Shown one piece after another: positions 1 to 12,546 of a stretch of 64,000 bases of DNA (within the stretch, counting starts at the first letter, position 1; every line of letters starts with the position of its first letter). The translations under genes were made by a program, and so were the position numbers. Below the pieces are notes generated by a model, which did not search any database, was not told the origin of the DNA, and was given only the letters and a program-made list of their open reading frames with translations. The DNA is from Metopolophium dirhodum. Its lineage: Eukaryota > Arthropoda > Insecta > Hemiptera > Aphididae. The DNA is taken from contig NC_083568.1 of NCBI RefSeq assembly GCF_019925205.1, forward strand, positions 28,332,393 to 28,396,392, written 5' to 3'.

Positions 1-1020
1 ATAAATAAAAAAGAAAAATAATAATATTATTATTGTTGTGTCAATAATCATGAACGAGTTGAAATACAACTTTATGGTAGCGGTTGGTAGCGGCTGGACG
101 TTTAAAATAATATTACCATAACACTTGACCGTAAAAAGTGGATGGATGAATAATGCCGAGAAACCACCGATGATCTAAAAAAAACCACTTATTAGCAGCA
201 GCTATACAACTCCCACCGATTAAATTATCTAAATGATTACTGAGGTCCACCAGATTTAATCGAAACAAATTATAATATGTGGAGTTTTTTAAGGTAAAAA
301 GTTTTTTTAAAAATATTTTTTTTATACGTCATTATTGAAGTAAGTACAAAACACATTTTAGAAACAAATTATATTTTATTATTGTTGTTGTGGTGTGTCA
401 TAGGCTGGATACCACACAAAACGTTGTCCCACAACTCCGATCATCTAAATCACTGATCATAATCTAACATGCTCATAAAAGTATAATATTTTGCTTCAGA
501 ATAATAATATGTTCTTATTTAAAAAAATAATTTTCATTTTAAAAGTAAATTATTCAAAACATTTAGATTAGCGAATAATTGACTTTGCGTCGTGAATACA
601 TTAATATCTAATCCACGATAACAATGAAATATCTATTTGTATCAGTGACTCAAAAATATATGTTATATAGAAAATAATAATATTACCGTGGACGTTAAGG
701 CTTTTCGTGTTTACCTTGAAAATAATCACTTTGTTAGAGGTTCTCAAAATTTTTTCATTTTCGCGCCGCACATGCGCCTACACTGTCACGTTCTACACAA
801 TCACTAAATATAGGTACCAAACTATAAATCAGCAAAAATATTATTACCATTTTTAGTGTACCTACCTATATTCTGTTTTTTTTTTTTGTGAATCAAAACA
901 TATACATTATATAGTTAATTCCGTTGTCCGGCGAACGAATTACCGCACACAAAATATATAGTTTATTAACGTTTTACGTTATAGCTGTAGGAAAAATAAT
1001 CTACATATTTTCCGTGTTAC
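1..1020. other. AT-rich non-coding DNA, nothing recognised
   Basis: This stretch has short A/T runs and AATAAT texture. I see no open frame with coding character, repeat pair or RNA gene. Confidence 0.6.
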
Positions 1021-2260
1021 CGCAGTGATATTCGCGCGCATGTCACGGTTTGATAACCACTGGTGTACAATACGACTGAAAAATTAAATATATTATACAG
1101 CCACCGAGCACGCATTGACGACGACGGTCTGTGCCACGACGTATCCGAAACGCGTAATTTATCGACACGAACTATAATAATAATAATAACATCACAATAC
1201 GCGTATATTATAGTTACATCACTTCAGGTACCCGGCGCCACGATCGCGTACTATCATCGTTCCATTGTATTGGCACGTGTGGTGAGGCGGCGGTGGGCGG
1301 GTAGAATATTATACAATTTATCAGACTTATTGTCGCGTAAACCACGACCGCGGTGTGAAGGATGACCTCTGGCGAAATGTATATGCGCGTCCCGAACCCA
1401 CGGTATTATAATAACGATAGTAATACAGCACTCGACACGTATAATCCTTTGAAATTCATAGCGCTCAAGACGTGGTGGCGGCGGCGGTGGTGGCGGTGGT
1501 CCTGCCGCGCGACACGTTTCCTGCGAAAGGATCGCGGAGCCGGAAAAATATATTTCTCCACCTGCACGCACTGCACGACCACTTTTCCGCTGACGTGTGT
1601 GAATCCTTTGGACGGACGGTCGAGGAAAAAAAAATTGATCGTTTAAATTTTCTCCAAGGCCCGTCATTATAACCGCGGACAGACGGGTCTCGCGCGTGCG
1701 CGGAAAGGACGGAATTTCCGTGGCGACGGATCGTCGAGCGAGTGTTGGCGACGTGAGGATCGCGTGTGTCGCATTTAAAAGCGACGTTGTTAAAAATATT
1801 ATCGTTTAGCGAATGGTGACGCGCTTTTCAGTGTGACTTATTGTCAATAATTGTGAAAATCCTTTAAAATCCGTTCATAGAGTCCAAGCCACGCAGAGGT
1901 CATGCCGAAGACGCGTTTCCTGCGAACGATCGCGCCGATGATTCTGCTAACGATTTCGCGGTCGTTCCACCACCGTTGTCGTGTGTATCTCACGGACGAG
2001 AAAAAATTTAGCGTTTAAATTTTCTCGACGGGTCATCATTGTTGTTAGCGCAGGCGGTTCTCGTTTTCGCGCGTTCGCCGAAGAGAATTTCCGTGCAGGC
2101 GACGGGTCGTCGAGTGAGTGATGGCCGCATGAGGGTCGTGTTAAAAAGCGATGTTACTTATCGTTTTGCAAAAGCAACGGACTCGCGAAGGGTTTTTCCG
2201 CGTGGCCTATCGAAAATTGTAACTCGTTAACCTCTCCCCCGCCCCCCCCCAAAAAAAAAC
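1021..2260. other. CpG-rich block, possible promoter/5' region
   Basis: This block is clearly richer in G+C and CpG than its flanks. It contains many TCG, GCG and CGA words, and ends in a C-rich run near 2237-2250 followed by an A run. Open frames on both strands (for example 1254-1667 minus and 2039-2230 plus) are long mainly because stops are rare in CpG-rich sequence, and none resembles a known protein. A 38-codon ATG frame at 1902-2018 has a short hydrophobic stretch (APMILLTI), but no consensus donor follows it. The block could be a first exon or promoter upstream of the Dpr exon. That is inference from composition only. Confidence 0.35.
1513..2180. repeat. Diverged tandem duplication, two copies offset by about 370-400 bp
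   Basis: Copy 1 (about 1513-1820) and copy 2 (about 1911-2180) share ordered anchors. cgtttcctgcga occurs at 1515 and 1913 (offset 398). gtttaaattttctc occurs at 1641 and 2012 (offset about 371). gaatttccgtg occurs at 1711 and 2084 (offset 373). tcgtcgag occurs at 1731 and 2107 (offset 376). Near 1777 and 2142 both copies carry aaaagcga-ygtt. The collinear order with small offset changes indicates an old tandem duplication with indels. No function is known. Confidence 0.75.
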
Positions 2261-4985
2261 CATCGGCGGTAGGCTAGCAAGGAATATTACGTCTAACGAG
2301 CAGCGCACGACACAGACGTCATGACGGCTGTCGAAACGTCGTTAAGGGTCTCTCGCGGTTCGAATATAATATTATTATTTCGATTGTGTGCAGACCTGTT
2401 TGCCAAAATTATCATCGACTTGTACATGGGTAGTGCATAGATAACATTATATGATTATATGATATTATCATAATAAACATTCGATCGATTTGTAATGATG
2501 ACACGGTTTCGCCGATAACCTGACGTTCATTAGCCCGGGAAAGTCGGTGGCTACGCCCCATAATTTGGAAGAGGGTTGATAAAATTCTACGCATGTGACG
2601 CTCGTGGAAGTATATTAATTGTGGGTTAACGCGTGCGATAACCACGGCAAAGGTGAATATGATTATATACTATTATAACGTTATTATTATTATGGCTTTA
2701 TCGAAAACAACTCATCGGGGAACCGAACGCGTGCAATATTTATTTAAACTTTCATTTCGTGACGTCCTGCATATAGGAATTATTCTTTATTATTTCTACT
2801 TCGAACTAAATATAATATGGTTTGTTAAAAGTATTTTTTTCGCTACAAAGAGGCGCGCAGGTGGTGCGGTGTCAAACGAGTCACTGCAGTGTATTATTAT
2901 AATATAAAAGGGTAAATATTAAACATTTCAAAGTCATCTAAGTTTGGTAAATATATCAATATTATTCATCGACCGATCAAAACTGTGAATAGAATGCGCC
3001 GTGCTAACTCAAACTGCAATTATAATAATTTACAATAATATAATAATATGGTAAAAGAATATCATAATCATTATAGGTATGAAATTAGAAAATGCAAAAC
3101 ATTGATAAATCGGTTAATCTGTCGACACAATATCACTGTGCGATTTAATAATCGTACCGGTGGGTTGGTCATAAATGCATTCTCGACATAAATATATAAT
3201 CGACCGCAAATGTACCTTAACAATTTGAAAATATTTTTATTTGATATTATGATGTTATAATATAATGGATTAATATTTTTCATGTGAACTATTGTAGCAC
3301 AGTGAATTCGTTGGAAAAACGTTATATTTTGTATACAATATACATGTAAGGAAACGCACTGTAGTTATTGATACGGTCCAGTCGGACACACTTTCATCGC
3401 ACAGGAGCTGGGAAATTTGTTTCCGTATTTGTATTTTATCGAACACAATAGTTAAAAACATGTTTTAAATGGCGTAAACGTACAAGGCGCGTTTAAGTGG
3501 GGTTTATATTATTTCGTATTACAGAACGATACTTTCATACTAACCGTCGCGAATATAATAGACTTTTCATTCAATCAAGTGCGTACAACAAAGAAACAAA
3601 TCCAATAAACCACCGAGCTCAACCCGATCAATACGCGTTTACCCGGTACAGCCTGACATCGTATCCCGAGCCCGACACGACGCAACTTCAGCTCCGTATT
3701 GAAATATTTAATGGGATTTTATTTACGGGCGGTAATGATTCTTCGTCTTCGGTTATAAATTTTTAATCGCGGATAAACGTAATAATTTGTGTGCGCGTGT
3801 TTTTTCCACGTTTCCAAAACCTCGGCGGGACCGGTCGGCTCACGACTGGCGTACGCACGCGATCCGCCGACTCGATTTATGTAACTTTTCGTGTGTATTA
3901 TTTTCGACTAGACAATCCTCCGATTGCGTATGGTTTCCTCTGAAACTACGTTCCAGCTTACAACAACAGTGTTGTAGCTATTATACTACTCTGCTATACA
4001 GTTGTAGTCGTTACGAAACAGTAGATATAAATTAACATGCTAATGCCAAAATCAATTTAATACACATTTACATGGATATTGTCAAAATGTTGTATTATTA
4101 TTGTCGTTATTACTATTCCATGAATTTATATTACACATTAATCGTATCTGTTTGGTTTGTATTATTATCCTCCGTCGTTTAATACGTTTAACAAAACATA
4201 ATATACATATCAATTATTTTGGAACGGTTGTCTTGCAATAATATTATTTAGTCTATGGTTTTAACCACTTTTATAATAATATGTAGCCTAAATAAATTCG
4301 GTCGATTTACGTCCTATTGACAAAATAAAAAAAAAATATAAACCTTCGAACTTGCGTGGCAATTATATTTATACAATATATATTATATATTAATAAGCCT
4401 TAAACCATCGTTTTACTAATTGGTGTACATACGAACCGTTCGATTGAAATATTATTCAAACGTATGTGTCACGCACAATTTAATGTAAACAGTATAGGTT
4501 AGGTTAGTACTTATAGTACCGACAACTGTGATGGAGTATCGTTTAACGGTTTTTGGAAGTGATTATAACTTTATAACACCTCATCAACACTCCGTGGTTC
4601 AGATGATAAAGTAGAAAATTTAAATTATGTAAAGAAAATATTAAGCGTTGTTTTATGTTTCGTAAATTTATGATTATAAATCTCTATCAAAATATTTTCA
4701 AACTCGTTATGGGGTTGCGACGAAATTCAGTTTTTTGTAATTCAAACGACTTAAAAAAGAAGAAAAAACCTATACGAAAGCGGCCGCATGTCGTTGCAAT
4801 AATAACACACATAAAACTTGTTAAATTATTCATTATTCCCCAGCGTCCACCAGCAGCTTAATCGAGTTCAGATTCCAAGGGAAATGTATCTCGGTTTTAT
4901 TTATAGCTATTTAATAATAATATCGTATTATTCTTCACGAACAAACAAACGGATGAACAAATAATAAAACTCGTGATGTTTAGAC
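2261..4985. other. Non-coding DNA, no gene recognised
   Basis: Mostly AT-rich. A plus-strand open frame at 3497-3766 follows an acceptor-like ATTACAG at 3518-3524 and ends with TAA; its peptide (about 80 residues, with YNKETNPINHRAQ) matches nothing I know. The stretch 3787-4035 is another short frame without family resemblance. I see no repeat pairs. Confidence 0.5.
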
Positions 4986-5539
4986 TAATAAATCTACGAG
5001 GACTCGGACACGGCGGCGACGGCGGTGACATCGACGACGACGTCGGAGGACGAAAATATAATACTTTCCCGGTCAGCGCTTCTGCGCCAGTGCACGTACG
5101 ATAATATTATTCTATTTTATATAACCCTATATCATTATTATTATTATTATTACTATACATAAATACGGGAGGTCGAGCGAAGAGCTGCTGCGATGCCACC
5201 GCAGAGGAAAATCGCTCTGTCCGCGCACAGAATATCATACACGCTAGACGTTCCACGGTAGTCATTAATCTAACGCACGTTGATATTTCGTTTCGAATAT
5301 GCGTCTGTTTCCGGTGTTGTCTCTTTGCAAAGCGGACGTGTAACCCTTCCGGCGGCATATAATATTGTAACGAAAACTGCACGAGTGCCGTCTACCGGTG
5401 CTCGAAAACTAAATTTCCGTACAAGTTCATTAAAACGCGAAAAACAAACAGACCGCGACGACCACAGCAACAGCTACAACGGCAGACTCTCTATATACCA
5501 CGATGATTATAATATACCATAATATACCAGATTCTTTCC

Positions 5540-6215
5540 GTAGACGGCGTCTGGGTTGTAGGACGAGACGACGAATTAGAATAGGTCGAGCGCGTTCGCG
5601 TTGTTTGTCCAACGAAAATTAAATACTCTTCTGACTCGAACGTTGCAGTGAGCTTAATTTTATTCGCATCGTTAGAGCAGTACCTATAGGTATACGTACT
5701 TTAGTCACGTGGGCGGAAATATTTCACATATAGGTCCTTTGATCTCTGCTGCGGCATGTGTCGAGAACAAAACGATAAACGGGTTTGTTTTTATCCATCA
5801 ATAATAATATTATAATATTATGAAACAATTCCACGATCGTAAAAACAAATTATGCACGAGCGGTGAACAAACCGACAACAACTGCAGTCTCTGTACTTTT
5901 TTCTGTAGACAGCGCGGCGTCTATGGGTTTAAGGACGAGACGACGAATTGGATAGGACACTCGTTTGTCCGTCCGACGAAAACAATACACTTCCGACATT
6001 TAAGTTGCAAGCATACTAATACGGTATTCTCGTCGTTATATTCAGGCAGGTAGCTTAAAATATAGTTTAGACACGCGTGGAAATATTAATAAATTAATAA
6101 GTATTAATAAATTTGCTTACGGCATCCGTCGAGAGCGAAACGATCACGACACGATAGGTTTTTTTTATATACTATTCCACAACACGTGATCGTAAAAATA
6201 AATCATGCGTGAGGG
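5540..6215. repeat. Diverged tandem duplication, offset about 353-372 bp
   Basis: Ordered anchors pair two copies. ggacgagacgacgaatt occurs at 5561 and 5933 (offset 372). cgtggaaatatt-like sequence occurs near 5708 and 6075. ggcat-x-x-gtcgaga followed by cgaaacgat or aaaacgat occurs near 5753 and 6121. gatcgtaaaaa occurs at 5835 and 6188 (offset 353), followed in both by AAATyATGC. This is an old tandem duplication with indels, in a CpG-richer setting like the pair at 1.5-2.2 kb. Confidence 0.72.
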
Positions 6216-6549
6216 GCGCGTGTTGAGCATATTATTATTGAGACACACCGCATTGGCGACGCCGAAGTAAATTGCCGTTTTGTGGTTATAGTTATTGTAT
6301 TACTACCATTATACTACCGTGACGTTCATACCATAATATACCGCTGTGACCACGACCGCTTGTGCATCGCGCGATTCGAGGTGATTTCTACTCGCGCCGG
6401 CCAACAGAAACCTTCATCCTGGCCTTCCGGCGCGACCGATGTAAACGGAAAACTTTGTCGCACCGTTATTATATTATTGTTATTATTATACCGCTGTAAC
6501 ACTCCACACGAGTGCTTTGGAATCCCATTACGCTTATTAAACACAACAG

Positions 6550-6573
6550 GTGTGTGTGTGTGTGTGTGTGTGT
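6550..6573. repeat. (GT)12 microsatellite
   Basis: Twelve uninterrupted GT dinucleotides. Confidence 0.97.
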
Positions 6574-6660
6574 CTGCGACGCAATGTGATAATGTATATA
6601 CTTTCAAACGGTCCATCCGCGATAATATTTTGTAAAATACTCAACGAAGTCTCCGCGCTT

Positions 6661-9600
6661 GGACCAGAGGCGTAGCTTTTTGAAAATGTCATTAGTTTTT
6701 CAAAATCGATTTCTCTGTAACTGAAATGTTTTTGATTACATTAATATAAATACAATTTTATACATGAATTTATTAATCCATATATACTAGCTAATCACTA
6801 CAAATAGATTAAATGGACATATTTTAGTAAATGTATTTTATACTATTTTGTTGCCTAAATATATTATGTGGTAGAACTCTCTAGCCATAACTTATTAAGA
6901 GCGGGACGTCCTTCCTGCTTGCGTATAACCAACGCATAAAATAGCAAACTTGATGTTCATAATCATCCGTTTTACTCTGTTGTTATTAATATTAGATTAA
7001 TTTGACCTGTTATGAAATTAAAATATAAGTATATTATTTAGGACCCCGCTTATACACATTTTGATATTATAGTTTTAAAACAAGTCCTAATAAGAATACT
7101 AAAATAGTAACTTTCTTAACAATTTTAAAATGCGCGGAGGTTTGTTAAAAATTCGAATCAAAAAAATCACAAGGGTGCCATAAATGGTATTTTTATATTT
7201 AAATTTGATGTTATAATTTTACGTTTGAAACTCGGAGACAACACCCGTGGACACGACGTTCTCTCAAAACATAATTATAATAATAAATATATATTTTATT
7301 TTATAATAAGCGAATTAAAATTATTTGAAATTTGACTCGGTTAAAACCTTCAGTTTTCGACTTCCTCCCACAAATTGATCTGGAAACGTCCCCGACTTAG
7401 CTTTATACAAGCAATACGGATTATGACGAATAATTATAATATATCATACTCTTACCATGATAAATTTAAATTTAAAACGATAAATTAGGTACTGCGCGCG
7501 TGCACCCATCGCTTCGGTGCGATGATATATACTTAGTTATATAAGTTGTTGTCAATTGCATTGATTTTTTTAGTACTCCTGAATTAAAAACATCTTGTGC
7601 GCCGGAATATTTCTCACAATCTGAAATGATCAAAGCACATCTTTTGCGTAGGAAGATTTATCAGAAATTATTTATCATATCGAAGACTTAAATCGTAATT
7701 AATATTCATGATTCACATAATACTATATTCTATTATAAAATAATAAAATTAAGTATAATAATTTTCGATATTTAATTTTAATCATCTAAAATTCACTTAG
7801 TACAGGCAATATAAACATAATATTATGTATATTTTGTAAATTTAAAATTTTTTGTTCAATACAAAATAATATTATGTAAATGTTCAAATATTAAGTCTTA
7901 TTAAATTAACATAACATACCCGCTCTCAATATTGTTCGACGCGATTGCAGACGTACTAGAATACTAAAGAGTAGAACATTGATTTTGGACATTTTCGACA
8001 TCGCTGGGCTCGATACACATTTTTTTTCTTACCTGAAATTTTCGGAGCAATCGTTCCAACATACATGTGTTAAATATTACTAGTCCAACGATATACGTTT
8101 CACAAGCCCTTCGGAATCCACTCTTTGAGCCTTTTCGAAACGCTGTCAACGATAGAAACGGTATATGAAATTTCAAACTGCGTATACATATTATACAAAA
8201 CCTACGAAAACAAAACATGTAATAGACGCTTGCATTCATAATAATAATAATAATAATGATAATAATTATCAATGTATACAATCATCATAACATTGGCGCC
8301 TAGGTATGCGTGCCGGATGCCGAGTCGAATGAAACGAAAGCGCGCTAAAGTCTAAGTTGCAGCAGCGCACACCGAAAATATGAATCTCGAATTTCAAACT
8401 CGGTAAGACAGACGGCGTAATATGGATATGGTACAACATATATTGTTATGACATTGAGATGCTTCAAATAATTAGCTTAAATTAATTAAAATTTCCGACG
8501 GGTAACGTATGCGATTCATATATTATGTACGTCTCGGCCGCATTTCGTTGCGAACAAATCGCTATGCCGCCGTCGCGAAGTTGATCGGCACAGTGTGCGT
8601 ATGGTTTACGGTTCAAATTATTCAATCGGAGTTATTTGGGTGTACGTTTTAAGCATAAAATATTATACGTAAAAGCGGTTCGGTTGTCCACACACCGCCG
8701 CCCGCGATTAGTATAATAATTCTATCCGCAGCGATCGTTTCATATTATAATAACATTATAACGTCACACTGCTTTTTGTTAGCGCCGTTCATATTGTTCT
8801 CGTAGGTAATAACATAAGTTCAGCAGCGGTCGAACGGCGGCGAGCGAGATAGATTTAGTCCTCTTCCCCCGACCATTTTTTAATAACCATAGTTATATAT
8901 TATATAAATTAAAAGTTATATATTTTTGGTGACCAAATAGTGTTCGTCAACAATAATCTATCACCCTCCACCCCAACTATATTCACGACCACCACGACAA
9001 AATCATTTGACCGCCACCGATGAAAGTCCATAGTGAACCTCAATGTGCACTGTTACCGATCGTTTGTTTGCACTTTAGACGCAATTTATTATTTACAATC
9101 GGCACTGGTAGGACAGACGTCTGTTTTAGCTCTAAATTAAATACATTATAAACAACAACAGTTAAATAATTGTTTTTGTTTTCAAGAATAACTACCTACC
9201 TATTCTTAAATGCATATAAATTATAATTTATAACGGTGTAGGTAGCTTTAGGAAGAAAAAAATATTATGTTTGTTTGTGCAGAAAAAAATACTGTTGGCA
9301 CTAAGTTCACGACAATTAAACATGTACAATTCGTTTCCGGTGCCAAATCGTAACATCAAGACAAGAGTATTTTACAATTTTACTGGTATAATACACATTG
9401 TATTATTATAGCTATTTTCTTCATTAAACATTTTAATCGACAACACACCTATAACGATGAAAAAATTACAATAAGAATAATACAATAATTATTTATTACT
9501 TGTAAACCCGTGATTCGGTTTTCCTGCAGCACAAAACTCCTAAAGTGAATTATTATATTTTTATGTAAATATTATGTTTTCACGGAGTATATTTTATAAG

Positions 9601-11637
9601 TATATTTAGTTTTTATTTACGCACTCGTTGTAGAAATAATCTGATCCCGACTGTTATATTGTATATACATGCATTCGCTAAGCTATATTTTTATGGTTTG
9701 GAGATTACCGAAGTCAAAATGTCTGTTGCGTCCCACACAAAATGCACTGCAGCCAACACTCTGATGTTCAATCCGTAAAACCATAACGATACAGTCGAGC
9801 ACGCATAACCGCACCGTGTAAGTAAAATGATTCGATTTTCGCGTGACTTTAATCTGTTGTTTTACCCGTATAGTTGACGTGAGTTAAGTCACCCTCTAAA
9901 CACACACACGTGGTTTTTTTTTTTTTTTAATCGCGTACACCGCGTACAACAACGTCATAACATTTTGGAAACTGCCAAACAATGGCTCATCTTTTTGGCG
10001 TCCTATCGATTTTCCATATTATACTGTTGTAATGCAATGTGTGTTACACGTACACAGCACGCGAATAACATCGTCGTAGTGATGTTTGAAATGCAATTAA
10101 AACCGTGTACAATTATAATGGTAATATTATATTATAATCTGACATTATAATATAACATTATGATTTCTCTCGTATATAATAATAATATTATGACGATAGT
10201 ACGGTGCCGACAAGACGACCTCGCGGTCGGGGAAATTTAATTTTCACGGATAAATCTCATGTCACTATCGCCAAATGTCATAGTCATAATAATAATAATG
10301 ATAATATTCGTATTTAATGGTTTCTCGATGAATAATATTGCACTAATTTCGCACATTGATTGAAAATAAATTACAAATTATCGATTGACCGATAGTTACT
10401 ACAAACAATTACTGTCGTTAAATTCAAAACAGTAATAAATTAATAAATTAAAAATATTGACGTGGAGTAAGACGCGTATGTTCGGAAAATGTTGACAGCA
10501 ACACTGCATGGCATAAAATCTGTGCGCCCGACATTTAAATTATTAATTTAACGGATAGTAAAACGAATGGATTCGAACACGAAACCAACGCTAAATAGGT
10601 AAATAGAGTGTTTTTGTGTTGCATCATTGCAGTTGATTGTTGTGTATCATTTGCATTCAAAAATTATATTATATCATGTACCATCTGTTGTGCTAATAAT
10701 TTATTATACATAAATAGTTTGTTAATAATTTCGGTTATAATATTCTGAAAACAATAACATTTTTTCATTTTGTTTTGTTTTTTTTTTTTTGTTTTGGTCT
10801 GGTGGAAAATCCTTATAAGTTATAATGTGGTTTTTCTTACATCGAGAAATAATTCACGATTCTCCGTAGTGATAACATAAAAAAAGTTTTCCATAAAATA
10901 TTCAACGCATAAATACCACCCAAATATTAGTAGAGATGAAAAAAATATTTTGTAATCACGAAAAGTGGTAGATATAAAACATGTAATATACGAGTTATTT
11001 GATGTATTACGTCTTGTTCGTAATGTCGGAGAAGGTCCGTCCTAGATCTAAAAAATCTATTAATGTTTTATTATGTTGTAAACTTTGATAGAAAATACTT
11101 TTTTTTTTGAATTGCGTTCTTATATGGACGGTAAAATGAAAATACCTAACCAATGTGTAATCGTAATAATATTCACTCACACATTCATAATGCAACATTA
11201 TATTTTAGAGCTTATAATTTCTCAATAATTCAGTAACGAGTATATTGTGTGAATAATCAGATTATTATTGATTTAATACAATTATAGCTCAAACAAGTGA
11301 GTAAAATGAGTATAATATGTTTCGACGATCAATGGTGGTCATTATACTTTGTATTTATGTTTTTCGACAAATTTATTTTCACGAAAATTATGCACACCGA
11401 GAAATGTGCATATAGGTAGTAATGGTATATTTTTTTTTCGTATAAATACAATTAAGATAACAACGCGTGTTATGTTACACATTCAAAACACTTTTAGAAA
11501 AATGTGATTTATTAATGCAAACATGCATTTCATAACACTTAAATTTATGTGTAAATCGGTAAATTTAATATTATTAAACTCGGCATTTGTAGGTAGGTAT
11601 AAAAAACGTATATTTTTGGTTTGCAAGTCTTACAAAC
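6661..11637. other. AT-rich non-coding DNA, no gene recognised
   Basis: Long AT-rich stretch. It contains an AAT microsatellite at 8237-8256 and a CAG-GTAAGA motif on the minus strand at about 8031-8038. That motif is a full splice-donor consensus, but no protein I can recognise lies upstream of it. The sequence at 6665 (cagaggcgtagc) resembles the end of a DNA transposon but has no partner. Nothing else was seen. Confidence 0.5.
8237..8256. repeat. AAT microsatellite
   Basis: About six and a half uninterrupted AAT repeats, followed by imperfect ones. On the minus strand it gives a poly-isoleucine stretch in a spurious frame. Confidence 0.9.
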
Positions 11638-12047
11638 GAAATACATTTTTACCGTTTTGAAGTCTCAGAAAAGATAAACACATTAAACTCACCAAATTAC
11701 ACTTCCATCAGATTTTGGGGTAGGTACCTGCGATAGTTATTATTTTTTAAATAATAATACCTTTGACCTGATCAATTAATAATATTTTTATGACAAAAAT
11801 AAATCACTGAATAGCGTTTTTACTTACAAGTTTACATGCGTATTCGTTATATGGAATCCGATTGGAAATACGGATCGCTTGGAAAGTCTAAAAGCCTATG
11901 TCGGTCGGACAGTTGATTAACGATGCAATTTAATTATTAATTTATAAGCAGTGGAGTACTGGAGACAACTTGCGGGTCAGTAACCTCAGTTTGACATCGT
12001 CTGCTGGTGATTAGATACATGTACAGTATATTAATATACAGTGTGCA

Positions 12048-12230
12048 GATTCACTGAGCATGATCACCCCCCCCCCCCCCTACTTTTTTTCGAATAATGT
12101 AGTTATTTAAAATCTGATGTTTGGAATTTTTAAATATTTTTAAGTATATTTAAACATAATAGAAATCAGAATTTTAATAAATTCATTACTAAAGGATGAA
12201 ATGGGTATGAGCATGCTTGATGTATAGTAT
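12048..12230. mobile_element. Short MITE copy of the GATTCA...GCTCACCCC TIR family
   Basis: The left end reads gattcactgagcatgatcac followed by a run of 14 C. The right end (gggtatgagcatgcttgatg), read on the minus strand, gives catcaagcatgctcataccc, a match with few mismatches. The interior is AT-rich and non-coding. The same ends bound larger elements at 24874-25672 and 53234-53861. This copy, about 180 bp, looks like an internal deletion derivative. Confidence 0.55.
12067..12080. repeat. Poly-C run of 14
   Basis: Uninterrupted C run inside the left end of the small MITE. Other family members have a C-rich but shorter tract at this position. Confidence 0.95.
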
Positions 12231-12343
12231 AAAATGTGTTCAACTTAAACTGAAAAAATATGTTGTACTTACCCATACTTAAAACAAGCAAATGTGTTTT
12301 TTATGTTTTTCAAAAGTGTATGATGTAAAATGTGAATGATAAT

Positions 12344-12546
12344 ATTTTTATTTTTTTTTATTGAACTTGATTCCACCAATTATGGTCATTCGATTACGGT
12401 TGGTAGGGTTGGTATGGTTGGTAAAGTAGGTTAGTAACACGTGTATGTGTGGAAAGTTTTTTGGCACTACGAACCCGGGTGGTCACCCATCCGGGAACTA
12501 GTAGCAGCGAATGTTACTTACTCTCAATCACGTTGCGTGGCTAATA
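12344..12546 (-). mobile_element. SINE-like retroposon with tRNA/5S-like promoter head and A-rich tail
   Basis: Read on the minus strand, the element starts near 12546 and carries a head ending in ccggatgggtgaccacccgg and a B-box-like gggttcgtagtgcc. About 100 bp of body follow, then an A-rich tail (T-rich on the plus strand at 12345-12359). The head also resembles the 3' half of 5S rRNA (GGATGGG-GACC...GGG), so a 5S-derived origin is possible. A related head occurs at 46521-46602. A short AATAATATT-like direct repeat may flank it, but cannot be fixed in this AT-rich setting. Confidence 0.55.

Larger units (their letters stand above)
4986..6660. other. CpG-richer block with microsatellite and tandem duplication
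   Basis: The block begins with a GC-rich stretch of GGCGGCGACGG type at about 5008-5055 and continues with elevated CpG. Frames at 5280-5522 (+), 5820-6053 (+) and 6282-6635 (+) are open but unrecognised; two of them lie in the duplicated unit described separately. There is no convincing exon. Confidence 0.4.

Noticed and set aside
1254..1667. 137-codon minus-strand frame with a proline run
   Set aside because: The proline run comes from the CCG/CCA-type repeat at 1470-1500 and the rest is unmatched. Composition artefact.
10565..10590. GGATTCGAAC, resembling the T arm of a minus-strand tRNA
   Set aside because: No matching 5-bp T stem, A box or acceptor stem in the surrounding 90 bp.
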